64,000 bases of DNA. Source: Bacteroidota bacterium (GTDB lineage: Bacteria; Bacteroidota; Bacteroidia; Chitinophagales; Chitinophagaceae). The notes below the pieces were generated by a model. The model did not search any database. It was not told where the DNA came from and saw nothing but the letters and a program-made list of their open reading frames with translations. The stretch is from assembly GCA_018970395.1 (NCBI GenBank), contig JAGWWM010000004.1, positions 1 to 64,000 on the forward strand, given 5' to 3'. Made by a program: the position numbers and the translations under genes. Below, in pieces: positions 34,000 through 43,876 of this stretch (position 1 is the first letter of the stretch; every line of letters starts with the position of its first letter).

Positions 34000-35748
34000 T
34001 TATTTTCTGTTGAGTTTACTGTGTTTTCTCCCATATAGAAAATACACGAACAGTCCCAACAATAACCATCCCAAAAACCAGGCCCAGTTCGTCTTGGTCA
34101 TACCTGTTAGCAAATAAAGACAGGTGCTTATGCCCAGCAGAGGTATTAAACTAAATCGCTTTACAAAAGTAACCACACTCAACAGTACCATTACCAACCA
34201 AAAGATCAATAGCGATATTGGAGCGGTTGCTAAATCCATCAAACTGAGTTTGCCCGCAACAAAATCAGAGTTTTTAGAAAAATCAAAATCAGTCAGATTA
34301 CTCCAGTAAGCCGGATTTTGACGTGTTACCAAAACAATACTCAACAACACCAGTACAGGGAAAATGAATTTTGAATTGATATAGGGTAAATGAAAACGAC
34401 CGGGTTCTTTTTTTCTCGCAGGAATCAACAATACGCCTCCGCATACTAATACAAAAGCAAATAAGGTTCCAATACTGGTAAAATCTAGCACAAAAGTTTT
34501 GTCCGTAAACAAAATCGGGAGACCCACCACTAATCCTGTTAGTATGGTTGAAAAAGAAGGCGTTTTGTATTTCGGATGAATTCGATGAAAAACCTTAGGC
34601 AACAACCCATCCCTGCTCATGCTCATCCAGATTCTGGGTTGCCCCATTTGAAATACCAGCAACACACTGGTCATGGCAATAACTGCCGCTACTGCCACCA
34701 CCAATTGCATCCAGCCTATGTTCAAATGTTCTTTCTCAAAAATGAAAGCCAATGGATCGCCTACTCCTTCAAATTGCTGATAAGGTACCGCACCCGAAAG
34801 CACGAGGGTTAACAGAATATATACCACCGTACAAATAACCAGCGAGTAAATCATTCCCTTAGGAAGATCTCTTTGCGGATTTTTACTTTCTTCTGCCAGC
34901 ACACTCACGGCATCAAAACCGATATATGCAAAAAACACGCCACTCACAGCTGCCATCACACCGCTAAATCCATTGGGCATAAAATGAGCTTCTCCATTCG
35001 AGTTTAAAGGCATCCAGTTATGGGTTAACCCTTTTGAAAGCACCAGATAACCTCCGGCAATAATTACAAGGGCTATCACTGCCATCTTCAGCCAAACCAT
35101 CAGATTGCTAAAATTCCGACTCTCCTGGATACCCTTATACACTAGAAAAGTAATGATGAAGTTGATAAGCAAAGCAGGTAAATCAACAATGCATTTAACC
35201 CCTCCAACAACAGGAGCATCCGTCCATGCTGCAATCGTTTCGGCATGGGTGGTTTGATTCAAAAATCCATTTTGAGCTTCCTTATAACTGGTAGAAAGCC
35301 AGGCCGGAAAATGAATATCCAATTGATGTAGTAAAGAAGTAAAATAATCACTCCAGCTGAAGGAAACATAAATATTCCCCACTGAATATTCCATCACCAA
35401 TGCCCAGCCAATGATCCAGGCAAACAATTCTCCAAAACTTGCATAGGCATAAGTATAAGCACTTCCGGCAACCGGTATGCGACTGGCAAATTCTGAATAA
35501 CAAAAAGCGGTAAATCCACAAGCAATGGCAGTGATGATAAACAAAAATACTACTCCCGGCCCTCCATTGAAAATAGCACTGCCCAGACTACTGAAACTTC
35601 CCGCACCTAAGATGGCTGCTATCCCAAAAAAAGTAAGGTCTTTGGCATTGAGTATCCGCTTTAATCCACCGCCTCCATGCCCCTCTCCTCCCTCTGTATG
35701 TTCAGCTAAAATAGATTCAGTTGATTTCGTACGAAATAATTGCTTCAT
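34000..35748 (-). CDS. Amino acid permease (APC superfamily)
   Basis: A 582-residue membrane protein with about 12 to 14 hydrophobic segments. The first transmembrane segment carries the APC substrate motif GIAAILGAGSFSSLGSAI, and the cytoplasmic loop has FFAYIGFDAVSVLAEESKNPQRDLP, typical of cationic amino acid transporter-type APC members. The N-terminus contains a Gly/His-rich stretch HTEGGEGHGGGGLKRIL. It is the last gene of the overlapping operon that includes lpxK and rnr, 20 bases after the polyprenyl synthase. The substrate is not determined. Confidence 0.88.
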   Translation of the reverse strand: MKQLFRTKSTESILAEHTEGGEGHGGGGLKRILNAKDLTFFGIAAILGAGSFSSLGSAIFNGGPGVVFLFIITAIACGFTAFCYSEFASRIPVAGSAYTYAYASFGELFAWIIGWALVMEYSVGNIYVSFSWSDYFTSLLHQLDIHFPAWLSTSYKEAQNGFLNQTTHAETIAAWTDAPVVGGVKCIVDLPALLINFIITFLVYKGIQESRNFSNLMVWLKMAVIALVIIAGGYLVLSKGLTHNWMPLNSNGEAHFMPNGFSGVMAAVSGVFFAYIGFDAVSVLAEESKNPQRDLPKGMIYSLVICTVVYILLTLVLSGAVPYQQFEGVGDPLAFIFEKEHLNIGWMQLVVAVAAVIAMTSVLLVFQMGQPRIWMSMSRDGLLPKVFHRIHPKYKTPSFSTILTGLVVGLPILFTDKTFVLDFTSIGTLFAFVLVCGGVLLIPARKKEPGRFHLPYINSKFIFPVLVLLSIVLVTRQNPAYWSNLTDFDFSKNSDFVAGKLSLMDLATAPISLLIFWLVMVLLSVVTFVKRFSLIPLLGISTCLYLLTGMTKTNWAWFLGWLLLGLFVYFLYGRKHSKLNRK

Positions 35749-35768
35749 GCGTTGGTTTCGTATTTTGA

Positions 35769-36740
35769 TTAGTAGGAACGTTGCACTAAGAAAGATGCCA
35801 GCTCCCGCAGCGGCTCTTTTCTTTTATTCATGACCGCAATGCGTTCAAGATGATCGTATGCCTTTTCAAGATATTCATTTTTGAGCGACATGGCCCATTC
35901 GTCTATTCCTGTTTTCTTAAATAACTTCAAGACTTCCGACACTTTATCTGCTCCCGAATAATTTTGCAACTCCAATAAGCGATTTCTGTCAGCCTCACCT
36001 GCAGTCTCCATCGCGTGAATCATTAAAAAAGTTTTTTTATTGGCAATGATATCACCTCCTACCTGTTTGCCGAATTTTGCGGGATCTCCAAATGCATCCA
36101 GATAATCATCCTGTACCTGAAAAGCGATTCCCAGATACTTGCCGAATTCATACAAATGATGCGCATTCCCCTCTCCTGCTCCGCCTATCAGCGCTCCCAT
36201 CTTTAAGGATGCAGCGATCAGCACTGAAGTTTTTAGCGTAATCATTTCAAGATATTCAGACAACAACACACTGTCGCGTTTTTCAAAATCCATATCCAAC
36301 TGTTGTCCTTCGGATACCTCCAGTGCCGTTTTATTGAACACTGTAAGAATGGAAGGCAATAAGACGGGATCCACTTTGCGCAGGTATTCATAAGCCATAA
36401 TCATCACTACATCTCCTGCAAGCAAAGCAGTATTCGTTCCATATTTGGTATGAACCGTTTCCATCCCTCTTCGTAGCGGTGCCTGATCCATAATATCATC
36501 ATGAATCAACGTGAAATTGTGAAAGAGTTCCACCGCCGTAGCAACCTCCCAGGCTGCATCTTTGATGTGATCGAATAATTCATTGCCCATCAGACACATC
36601 ACGGGACGAACTCTTTTGCCGCCTATACCCAAAATGTATTGAGAAGGGTCATATAAAGTAGCGGGCTGTTCCGGGAAGTGGCGGACTTTAAACCGCATTT
36701 CAAAAGATGTAATGAGTTGTTCAAAAGAATGCATCGTCAT
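35769..36740 (-). CDS. Polyprenyl diphosphate synthase
   Basis: A 323-residue all-helical trans-prenyltransferase. The first Asp-rich motif is LIHDDIMDQAPLRRG near residue 80 and the second FQVQDDYLDAFGDP near residue 212; GGKRVRPVMCLM near residue 40 binds isopentenyl diphosphate. It would build farnesyl, geranylgeranyl or longer diphosphates for quinones or undecaprenol; the chain length is not predictable here. Its ATG shares a base with the rnr stop (TAATG), which indicates translational coupling. Confidence 0.9.
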   Translation of the reverse strand: MTMHSFEQLITSFEMRFKVRHFPEQPATLYDPSQYILGIGGKRVRPVMCLMGNELFDHIKDAAWEVATAVELFHNFTLIHDDIMDQAPLRRGMETVHTKYGTNTALLAGDVVMIMAYEYLRKVDPVLLPSILTVFNKTALEVSEGQQLDMDFEKRDSVLLSEYLEMITLKTSVLIAASLKMGALIGGAGEGNAHHLYEFGKYLGIAFQVQDDYLDAFGDPAKFGKQVGGDIIANKKTFLMIHAMETAGEADRNRLLELQNYSGADKVSEVLKLFKKTGIDEWAMSLKNEYLEKAYDHLERIAVMNKRKEPLRELASFLVQRSY

Positions 36741-38695
36741 TATTTTTTTCTATCTGGCACCCATTCATAATCCAGTTGCCTTTTTTCCAGATTGGCAGCA
36801 ACTACCAGGATGCTTACCGGATCCCCGATTCTGAAAGAACGTCCGCTTCTTTTGCCAGTTAAGCGGTAGTCTTCTTCTACAAATATAAAATCATCTACAT
36901 GACTGATGGAAAGCAAACTTACCAGTCCTTCGCATTTGTGCTCAACTGTTTCTACCCAAAAACCAAAAGCAGCTACGCCGCTGATGACACCTTCAAATGT
37001 TTCTCCCACAAACTGACGCATATATTCAACCTGTTTGTATTTGTTGGCAGCACGTTCACTTTCCATAGCGGCACGTTCCCGCTCACTGCAATGCTTACAT
37101 TGCTGCTCCATTTTTTTATCCACTTTCAATGTTCCATTCAAACATTGTTCGAGTATGCGGTGTACCAGCACATCCGGATATCTTCGGATGGGAGAAGTGA
37201 AATGACAATAGTGCTTAAATCCTAAACCGTAATGCCCTGTATTGTTTGCCGTATAAACAGCTTTTGCCATCGTACGAATGCCAAGGGTTTCCAACACATG
37301 CTGCTCGGGTTTGCCTTTCACATCCCGCAGCATTTGGTTGAAAGAAGCAGCAATTTTTTCGGGTGAAGAAGTGTCAAAGGTATGTCCATACTTGCGTGCA
37401 AAAGCCGAAAAGATGCCCAACTTGGCTTCATCGGGCGTATCGTGAACGCGATACGGGAAAGGGATAGGCTTGTTATTCACTTGAAGTCCTCCGATATACA
37501 ATGCCACCTGTTTATTGGCCAATAGCATGAACTCTTCAATTAGCTGATGCGCGGCTTTACTCTCTTTTACCATAATACCAACTGGCACCTGTTTGTCATC
37601 CAAAACAAAACGCACCTCCTGCGAAGAAAAATTAATCGCTCCTTTTTGAAATCTTTCCGAGCGCAATTGTTGCGCCATTTGATTTAACAGAAGAATTTCA
37701 TCTCTATACAAACCCGCCCCGCTTTCAATAATATCCTGCACTTCTTCATAAGTAAAGCGATGATCGGAATGAATGAGTGTTTTGCCCAACCATACTGATT
37801 TTACTTCCGCATCCTTTGTCATGGTAAACACAGCGGAAAAAGTATATTTATCCTCATGCGGCCGCAACGAACACAATTCATTTGAAATTTTTTCCGGCAA
37901 CATCGGCAATACACGATCAGGCAGATAGACAGAAGTAGCGCGGAAATAGGCTTCCTCATCGAGGAGAGAACCGGGTGTAATAAAGTGACTAACATCTGCA
38001 ATATGTACCCCAACTTCGTAGGTACCATCAGGTAAGAATTGAATGGAGAGGGCATCATCAAAATCTTTTGCATCTACCGGATCAATGGTAAAAGTGAGTG
38101 TTTTGCGGAAGTCCTTCCTTTTTGCAATAGCTTCTTCCGTAATGCGATCTGACAGTCTTAATGATTCCTCCAATTGTTCGGGAGAGAACTGCAGGGTAAA
38201 GCCGGATTGCATCAGAATCTGCTTCATCGCAAGATCATTTTCCGCATCTGCAGTAATCAATTCTACAATAATCCCTTCCGGCATTTTCATTTTAGGTTCC
38301 CACTTTGAAAGCCGGGCAATTACTTTTTGCTGATGAGAAGCCCGATTCAGCGCCTCAAGCGGAATAGAAAAATCAGGCATAGGGCGCTCGGACTGCGCAA
38401 TAAAAAAAGCCTGCTGTTTGTGAATAGCAACATGTCCGATAAAAGTAAGCTGTTTGCGATGCAATACCCTCCGGATTACTCCTTCTGTTTTACCGCTTGA
38501 ACTCTGTTTCACAATTTCCACTTCCACCGTATCGCCGTGGAGGGCACAACCAAAATGCTGGGGTTTCACCATCACATCTTTTTGCAGATTGTCAACGGTT
38601 ACATAGCCCATGCCGCTTCGGGTAATTTCAATGATTCCCCGATGCAAACCATTACCGGGTGCTTTTACTTTTATTTTTTTCTTTTTGTTTTTCAA
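36740..38695 (-). CDS. rnr: Ribonuclease R
   Basis: A 651-residue 3'-5' exoribonuclease. The N-terminus is Lys-rich, then come cold-shock-like domains (GMGYVTVDNLQKDVMV, HGDTVEVEIV). The RNB catalytic core starts at TIDPVDAKDFDDALSI near residue 205, with HIADVSHFITPGSLLDEEA and YCHFTSPIRRYPDVLVHRIL. The C-terminal S1 domain has FEGVISGVAAFGFWVE. The protein is somewhat shorter than the enterobacterial enzyme because the terminal basic tail is missing. It overlaps lpxK by 4 bases and the prenyl synthase by one. Confidence 0.93.
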   Translation of the reverse strand: MKNKKKKIKVKAPGNGLHRGIIEITRSGMGYVTVDNLQKDVMVKPQHFGCALHGDTVEVEIVKQSSSGKTEGVIRRVLHRKQLTFIGHVAIHKQQAFFIAQSERPMPDFSIPLEALNRASHQQKVIARLSKWEPKMKMPEGIIVELITADAENDLAMKQILMQSGFTLQFSPEQLEESLRLSDRITEEAIAKRKDFRKTLTFTIDPVDAKDFDDALSIQFLPDGTYEVGVHIADVSHFITPGSLLDEEAYFRATSVYLPDRVLPMLPEKISNELCSLRPHEDKYTFSAVFTMTKDAEVKSVWLGKTLIHSDHRFTYEEVQDIIESGAGLYRDEILLLNQMAQQLRSERFQKGAINFSSQEVRFVLDDKQVPVGIMVKESKAAHQLIEEFMLLANKQVALYIGGLQVNNKPIPFPYRVHDTPDEAKLGIFSAFARKYGHTFDTSSPEKIAASFNQMLRDVKGKPEQHVLETLGIRTMAKAVYTANNTGHYGLGFKHYCHFTSPIRRYPDVLVHRILEQCLNGTLKVDKKMEQQCKHCSERERAAMESERAANKYKQVEYMRQFVGETFEGVISGVAAFGFWVETVEHKCEGLVSLLSISHVDDFIFVEEDYRLTGKRSGRSFRIGDPVSILVVAANLEKRQLDYEWVPDRKK

Positions 38696-39789
38696 CTTTG
38701 AATTGTTTGTTGCTGAGGAAAATCAAAATGCTCCACAAATCTTTCGATGGAACGCATCAACACTTCTTCCTCGTTAAATAAAATTTCATGCTCAATCGGA
38801 ATGACAAAAATCGGCAAGCTCTTCAGTGCCTCTTTGAATTTAATCAGTCTAACCGCATCTTTTTCTGTCGTTAAAATCATCTTGTCCTTTCCGGTTAATT
38901 TTTGATACCGATGATGCAGCTCCTCCACATCATCTATGGTAAAGATATGATGATCGCCATAGCTCAGCTGGTCATACCCGTGCGCCTGTTCTGTCAGCAT
39001 TTTTTTGAGCGGTTCAAAATTGGCGATACCGGTTACGAGCAGCACATCAGTATATGCCGACAATGTTCGTGAAATCTGTTTATCCAAAAAATGATACGGC
39101 TTACCATATACAATTTTAGAAAATAAGACTTTCTGATGCGGCAACGGATTCATTTCATTTTTGATTTTTGCCGCCGCTTCGGCACTCAGGTTCTCCGGAC
39201 ATTTGGTTACCACAATGATATCCGCTCTTTTATAACTGCTTTTCTGATCTCTCAGATTGCCGGTAGGCAAATAAAAATCCCGGGTAAATAAATCGGCTGC
39301 TTCAGTAAGTAGGATGGAAAATCCAGGCTGTATACTGCGGTGCTGAAAAGCATCATCCAATAAAATGATTCTGGTATCAGGACGATCATGCAGGATTTGC
39401 GGAATGGCAACCACCCTTTCTTCTCCTACTGCAACAGGAACTGTTGGGAATTTTTGAAAGAACTGCATGGGCTCATCCCCAATTTCAATGGCGGTTGTCT
39501 GTTCATTTGCCATCAGATATCCTTTGGTTTTTCTTTTATAGCCTCTGCTAAGGACCGCGACAGGATATTTGTGAGCCAATCTTCTGATTAAAAACTCAAT
39601 CATGGGTGATTTACCCGTACCGCCCACGCTTAAGTTGCCAACGCAAATAATCGGAAAATTAAAATAAGCTGAAGTGAGCCATTGCTTATCAAAAAAATAA
39701 TTACGCAGATGAATGATTCCTCCGTAAATAAGCGCCACCGGCAGCAATACGATTCGAAAAGATTGTAAAAAGAAATTAGCCAAATTCAT
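38692..39789 (-). CDS. lpxK: Tetraacyldisaccharide 4'-kinase
   Basis: A 365-residue inner-membrane-associated kinase of lipid A synthesis, which phosphorylates the 4' position of the disaccharide. The N-terminal hydrophobic helix (LANFFLQSFRIVLLPVALIYG) anchors it, the P-loop is VGNLSVGGTGKSPMIEFL near residue 55, and LLDDAFQHRSI near residue 143 is the lipid A-specific segment. It shows that the organism makes lipid A. It overlaps both neighbours. Confidence 0.93.
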   Translation of the reverse strand: MNLANFFLQSFRIVLLPVALIYGGIIHLRNYFFDKQWLTSAYFNFPIICVGNLSVGGTGKSPMIEFLIRRLAHKYPVAVLSRGYKRKTKGYLMANEQTTAIEIGDEPMQFFQKFPTVPVAVGEERVVAIPQILHDRPDTRIILLDDAFQHRSIQPGFSILLTEAADLFTRDFYLPTGNLRDQKSSYKRADIIVVTKCPENLSAEAAAKIKNEMNPLPHQKVLFSKIVYGKPYHFLDKQISRTLSAYTDVLLVTGIANFEPLKKMLTEQAHGYDQLSYGDHHIFTIDDVEELHHRYQKLTGKDKMILTTEKDAVRLIKFKEALKSLPIFVIPIEHEILFNEEEVLMRSIERFVEHFDFPQQQTIQS

Positions 39790-40342
39790 ATATACGTTCC
39801 GGCGTGATGCAAAGATTTAAAGATATATCAAAATCATCAGTATCACTGATTTCTTTTAGGGGTTCAAAATAGGAAAGACCTATTTTCAGCGCCTTTGGAT
39901 TACAGTGCGCTAAAAACCGATCGTAATACCCTTTCCCGTACCCAACCCGATTTCCATTTTCATCAAAAGCCAGCAGCGGGACTAGAATCACATCAATTAA
40001 TTCAGGATGAATGATTTCGCCCTCCACAGGTTCCTCTACTCCCCATCTGTTTGGAAGAAGAATGGTGTTTTCATTATAAATCACCGCTTCGAGTTCATTG
40101 CCCTTGATGCGGGGAACCGCTTTAATCAGTTCAGGAAACTGAACCTCTAAATGGTGAACCAAATTATAGGGAGGTAATTCATGAAGTAAATCAGAAGAGA
40201 GGTAGTGATGAAGATATCGGATGGAAGGAAAGGAAAGTTTGCCAAAATGCCGCATTATATTCAGGAGCGCATTTTCTTTATCCGAAACCATTAATTCAGC
40301 TCTCTTTTGTTTAAAATGTTCACGTATCTGTTTTTTCTTCAT
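39776..40342 (-). CDS. 5-formyltetrahydrofolate cyclo-ligase
   Basis: A 188-residue enzyme that makes 5,10-methenyltetrahydrofolate from 5-formyl-THF with ATP. The signature GNRVGYGKGYYDRFLAHC lies near residue 137. ATG 40342 (MKKKQIREHFKQKR) is the right start because family members begin with a basic helix; an open frame extends 108 bases further upstream within rsmD but encodes nothing family-like. It overlaps rsmD by 23 bases and lpxK by 14. Confidence 0.9.
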   Translation of the reverse strand: MKKKQIREHFKQKRAELMVSDKENALLNIMRHFGKLSFPSIRYLHHYLSSDLLHELPPYNLVHHLEVQFPELIKAVPRIKGNELEAVIYNENTILLPNRWGVEEPVEGEIIHPELIDVILVPLLAFDENGNRVGYGKGYYDRFLAHCNPKALKIGLSYFEPLKEISDTDDFDISLNLCITPERIYEFG

Positions 40343-40883
40343 TAGAATCGGTTTGAGAAAAGATGGAAAAAACAGTCGTCCCGTAGTGCCGCTCTGCAAG
40401 AAAGTACGGATGATTTTTATATTGATTTCTTGGAGTGTGTTCCAGTACAAACCAACCTCCTTTTTTCAGAAGTCCGTGTTGAAAAACAAGGATGGGTATC
40501 TGATCTATAGTGGTCAATGCGTAAGGCGGACCCGCGAAAATAAAATCATAGGATGCGTTTGCCTGCGACATGAATTTAAACACATCCATTTTTACCAGCT
40601 GCAGCGGAACGCCCAGTTGCTTTGCCGTTTGTTGGATGAAAGCAGCCATAGCGGGATCTTTTTCCACAATGGTCAACTCCGCAGCGCCTCTGCTGGCAAG
40701 TTCATAACTGATACTTCCTGTTCCCCCAAACAAATCGAGTGTATGAATGCCCTCTAAGTTGAATTGATGATTCAGGATATTAAATAAACCGGTTTTCGCT
40801 ACATCGGTAGTCGGACGGGTGTAAGGCATTTTGGCGGGAGGACGGATCATTCTGCCGCCCAAAGTTCCACTTATGATACGCAT
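40320..40883 (-). CDS. rsmD: RsmD-like 16S rRNA (guanine-N2)-methyltransferase
   Basis: A 187-residue SAM-dependent methyltransferase of the RsmD family, which modifies G966 of 16S rRNA. The N-terminus MRIISGTLGGRMIRPP, the segment YTRPTTDVAKTGLFNIL and the SAM motif HTLDLFGGTGSISYELASRGA are typical. The catalytic motif, normally DPPY, reads GPPY at residues 118-121 (FIFAGPPYAL), from a GGT codon at 40530-40532. A single-base change from GAT would explain it. It overlaps its neighbours by 13 and 23 bases. Confidence 0.88.
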   Translation of the reverse strand: MRIISGTLGGRMIRPPAKMPYTRPTTDVAKTGLFNILNHQFNLEGIHTLDLFGGTGSISYELASRGAAELTIVEKDPAMAAFIQQTAKQLGVPLQLVKMDVFKFMSQANASYDFIFAGPPYALTTIDQIPILVFQHGLLKKGGWFVLEHTPRNQYKNHPYFLAERHYGTTVFSIFSQTDSNEEKTDT

Positions 40884-41776
40884 GTCAGAATTCTGTCTAT
40901 ATGAGCAAGGGGTTGGGTAAAAGAAAATTCATCCGTTAGTGGGAACTTAAATTGCTGAACCGGAATCCAACTGATATTTCGGATATACTGTTTGAGTAAC
41001 CGGGTTATGGCGGATTCCGTATCTATAAAACCGTCCAGTTCAACTACAATGGTTTCGGGATCCAATGAAAAAGAAGCAATGATTTTTAATAAGAGATAGA
41101 GCATATCCTCGGGTGTTTCAAAAGGATACGACTGATGTAGTAACCACTTTTGTTCTTTTTGAACAGCGACAAACATAGTGTGCCCGATGACAGTCAACCT
41201 GATTAAAGCAGAAAGTCCTGCTGTTTGTAATTGGGTTGCTGCATACGGCATCCATACTACATTAGAAAATCGGGTTGTTACCGCATCAAAAAAATCTTTT
41301 TCAATCCCTTGCAGAAATTTCCCCTCCAAAGACGGCATGGGATATGGCTGGATGATTTCATCCGGATCAATACCCAGAGTAAAATTCCAACAGGCATTTT
41401 CTTCAGCAGCCGTTTTTAAAACTTCAGGAATAAAAATTGTCCTTGGGGAATAATGAACCACAAGCACCCGATTAAAGGAATGATGCAGCAGGTTTGCCGG
41501 CAAAAAGGATTTCAACTGATCCGCAAAAGAGCTATCACTTGATTTTCGGTCAAAGATCTTCCATTCGCAGACTGAAGATGTCGTTGTATTGTAAACAACA
41601 TAACCCCAGAATGAACGACTGTATTGAATCAGCAAAGCGTCATTGACTGAATAATCGGGGTTGGTATCCGTTACTATTTCGAAAAAAGGATGATGCACGT
41701 TCAATATTCTATGCAATAATAACGATAATTTCGCCAAAAATGATTTTGAAACAAGTGAAGTATGAATGAGGGACAA
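40871..41776 (-). CDS. DUF3822 family protein
   Basis: Up to 301 residues, cytoplasmic, with an ASKHA-like pattern of strands (LILYSRSFWGYVVYN, RVLVVHYSPRTIFIPEVL, LIRLTVIGHTMFVAVQ, TIVVELDGFIDTESAITRLL). It matches my recollection of DUF3822, a Bacteroidota family of unknown function that is often next to rsmD. With ATG 41776 the gene overlaps the start of the divergent MATE gene by 15 bases; TTG 41704 or GTG 41698 would remove the overlap and place the conserved PFFEIV strand near the N-terminus. The start is therefore uncertain. Its stop overlaps rsmD by 13 bases. Confidence 0.75.
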   Translation of the reverse strand: MSLIHTSLVSKSFLAKLSLLLHRILNVHHPFFEIVTDTNPDYSVNDALLIQYSRSFWGYVVYNTTTSSVCEWKIFDRKSSDSSFADQLKSFLPANLLHHSFNRVLVVHYSPRTIFIPEVLKTAAEENACWNFTLGIDPDEIIQPYPMPSLEGKFLQGIEKDFFDAVTTRFSNVVWMPYAATQLQTAGLSALIRLTVIGHTMFVAVQKEQKWLLHQSYPFETPEDMLYLLLKIIASFSLDPETIVVELDGFIDTESAITRLLKQYIRNISWIPVQQFKFPLTDEFSFTQPLAHIDRILTCVS

Positions 41777-43111
41777 TATATCGCTCCAAAAAATGAGTAT
41801 GCGAATATTCTAAAGGTTTCCCTACCCGTGAGCATGGCACTGGTTATCCCTTTTGTCAATATACTGGCCAATAATTATTTCCTGGGCAAATTGGGTGAGC
41901 TTGAACTGGGCACAGCAGGCATTACCGGTGTATTTTATCTTTTGCTGGCAATGCTGGGCAACGGATTACACAATGCCATTCAGTCTATTATTGCCCGCAG
42001 AACAGGGGAAGGAAGAAAAAATGAAATCGGAAGAACTTTCGGTCAGGGAATGCAAATCAGTTTAGCATTTGCAGTGTTGGTCATTTTGCTAACCTACCTG
42101 TTGCTGCCTCTATTTTTACCGGCCATTTTAAAAAATCAAATCGTTTCAGCAAAAGCTCTTTCGTTTATTTATATCCGGCTTTGGGGAATTCCTTTTCTTT
42201 ATCTGTTTCAATTAGCGAATTGTTTTTTTATGGGAACAACCCACTCCCGTTTCATTGTATGGGGAACTATTTTTCAGGCAGGATTCAATATTTTGCTGGA
42301 TTATTTACTGGTATTCGGAAACTGGGGGTTTCCCAACTTAGGATTCAATGGTGCGGCATGGGCTTCGGTGATAGCAGAAGTTATTGGATTTATAGTCGCC
42401 TGGGTTGTAATGTATGTAAGAAAATTTCCTCAGCAATTTGAACTATTCAAGCATTTTAAGCGACATGCATATACCATTCGGCTGATTATTAAGACAGCCG
42501 CTCCATTAATGGCGCAATATGCAATCAGTATTTTCTGCTGGCTACTCTTTTATATGCTCATTGAACATCAGGGAGAAAGATCGCTCGCTATTTCAAATCT
42601 GATGCGGACATTGTTTAGTCTGACCGGAATTTTTATCTGGGCATTCGCTTCAGCCACCAATACTCTGGTGAGCTATAAAATCGGCAAGGGGGAAAAGGAT
42701 CAGGTAATTAGACTCGTTCATCAGATCACCCATCTTAGTTTGGGTATTTGTTTGTGCATTTTTATTACCTTAAATGTATTTGCTTCACAGGCATTTGAAT
42801 GGTTTGGGTTGAGTGATTCTTTTACACAGGATGGCATTCCGGTGTTACGAATTGTAAGTTTTGCGATTTTATTTCAGAGCGTTGCGGTCGTTTGGCTCAA
42901 TGCCGTTACCGGCACCGGTGATACGCGCGTCAATCTGTTGATTGAAATTGCCGCCATCTTCTTTTATGGGATTTATGTATATGCCGTCATTGAGATCTAT
43001 CACCTGAGTCTGTCCTGGGCATGGGCATCAGAAATTATTTATTGGGTATTTATATGGGGATTTGCAAAGGCTTACATGATTACCGGCAAATGGCGAAAGT
43101 TAAGTTATTGA
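41762..43111 (+). CDS. MATE family efflux transporter
   Basis: A 449-residue membrane protein with 12 hydrophobic segments in two halves, as expected for Na+- or H+-driven multidrug and toxin extruders. The N-terminal half begins ANILKVSLPVSMALVIPFVNILANNYFLG and includes GNGLHNAIQSIIARRTGEG, the family loop after helix 2. A specific substrate is not inferable. It stands alone on the plus strand between two minus-strand blocks and its 3' end overlaps the aroE end by 7 bases. Confidence 0.9.
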   Translation: MNEGQYIAPKNEYANILKVSLPVSMALVIPFVNILANNYFLGKLGELELGTAGITGVFYLLLAMLGNGLHNAIQSIIARRTGEGRKNEIGRTFGQGMQISLAFAVLVILLTYLLLPLFLPAILKNQIVSAKALSFIYIRLWGIPFLYLFQLANCFFMGTTHSRFIVWGTIFQAGFNILLDYLLVFGNWGFPNLGFNGAAWASVIAEVIGFIVAWVVMYVRKFPQQFELFKHFKRHAYTIRLIIKTAAPLMAQYAISIFCWLLFYMLIEHQGERSLAISNLMRTLFSLTGIFIWAFASATNTLVSYKIGKGEKDQVIRLVHQITHLSLGICLCIFITLNVFASQAFEWFGLSDSFTQDGIPVLRIVSFAILFQSVAVVWLNAVTGTGDTRVNLLIEIAAIFFYGIYVYAVIEIYHLSLSWAWASEIIYWVFIWGFAKAYMITGKWRKLSY

Positions 43112-43860
43112 GGATTGGCGTTCCATATTTTCCAACTTTCCTCCGCCTGAATGATTAGCATTTCATGACCATTCAGAATAGTTGCTCCTTTCATTTCAGC
43201 TTGTTCTAAAAATAAAGTCTTGGCCGGATTATAGATTAAATCTACACATAGATGATTTACGTTTATGAATTGCATCGGAACCGGTGGACGGCTATGAATA
43301 TCCGGACTCATTCCAAGTGGTGTAGTATTGATGATTAAAAGATGTTCAGCGATGCCTGTTTCATCAAGCTCCTCATAGGCAATGTGTTGATAACCGGGCT
43401 TGCGCGAAACATATTGAAAAGAGATTTGTAATTGTTGCAGGACCCAGGCAACTGCTTTGGCAGCACCTCCGGTACCCAGGATTAGCGCTTTCTTATGAAT
43501 TGGCTTTAGGTAAGGCAGTAACATTTTTTCAAAACCGATTACATCGGTATTAAAACCGTACCGTTCACCATTGACGATTTTAATACAATTGCAGGCACCT
43601 ATATCTTTGACCACTTGACTGGAATGATTTAAAAAAGGAAGTACCGATTCTTTATAGGGAATCGTCACATTCAAACCGCAAAGTGTTGGTTGAGCGTGTA
43701 TCAATTCAGGGAAAGCAGCGATGTCGGCAATTGGAAAAAGTTCATAATGAACATTAGATATTCCTTCCTTCTGAAATTTATCCGTAAAGTATTTTTTTGA
43801 AAAGGAATGACTCAGCGGATAACCGATTAATCCGTATAATTTTTGCAGCGACTCTTTCAT
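43105..43860 (-). CDS. aroE: Shikimate dehydrogenase
   Basis: A 251-residue NADP-dependent enzyme that reduces 3-dehydroshikimate. Shikimate is bound by GYPLSHSFSKKYFTDKF near residue 13 and NVTIPYKESVLPFL near residue 64, including the catalytic Lys; the cofactor loop is ILGTGGAAKAVAWVLQQL near residue 127 and the C-terminal signature INTTPLGMSPD. The protein is slightly short (usual length about 270). It follows the ComA-like gene by 16 bases. Confidence 0.92.
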   Translation of the reverse strand: MKESLQKLYGLIGYPLSHSFSKKYFTDKFQKEGISNVHYELFPIADIAAFPELIHAQPTLCGLNVTIPYKESVLPFLNHSSQVVKDIGACNCIKIVNGERYGFNTDVIGFEKMLLPYLKPIHKKALILGTGGAAKAVAWVLQQLQISFQYVSRKPGYQHIAYEELDETGIAEHLLIINTTPLGMSPDIHSRPPVPMQFINVNHLCVDLIYNPAKTLFLEQAEMKGATILNGHEMLIIQAEESWKIWNANPQ

Positions 43861-43876
43861 TTACACTTTACAAACT

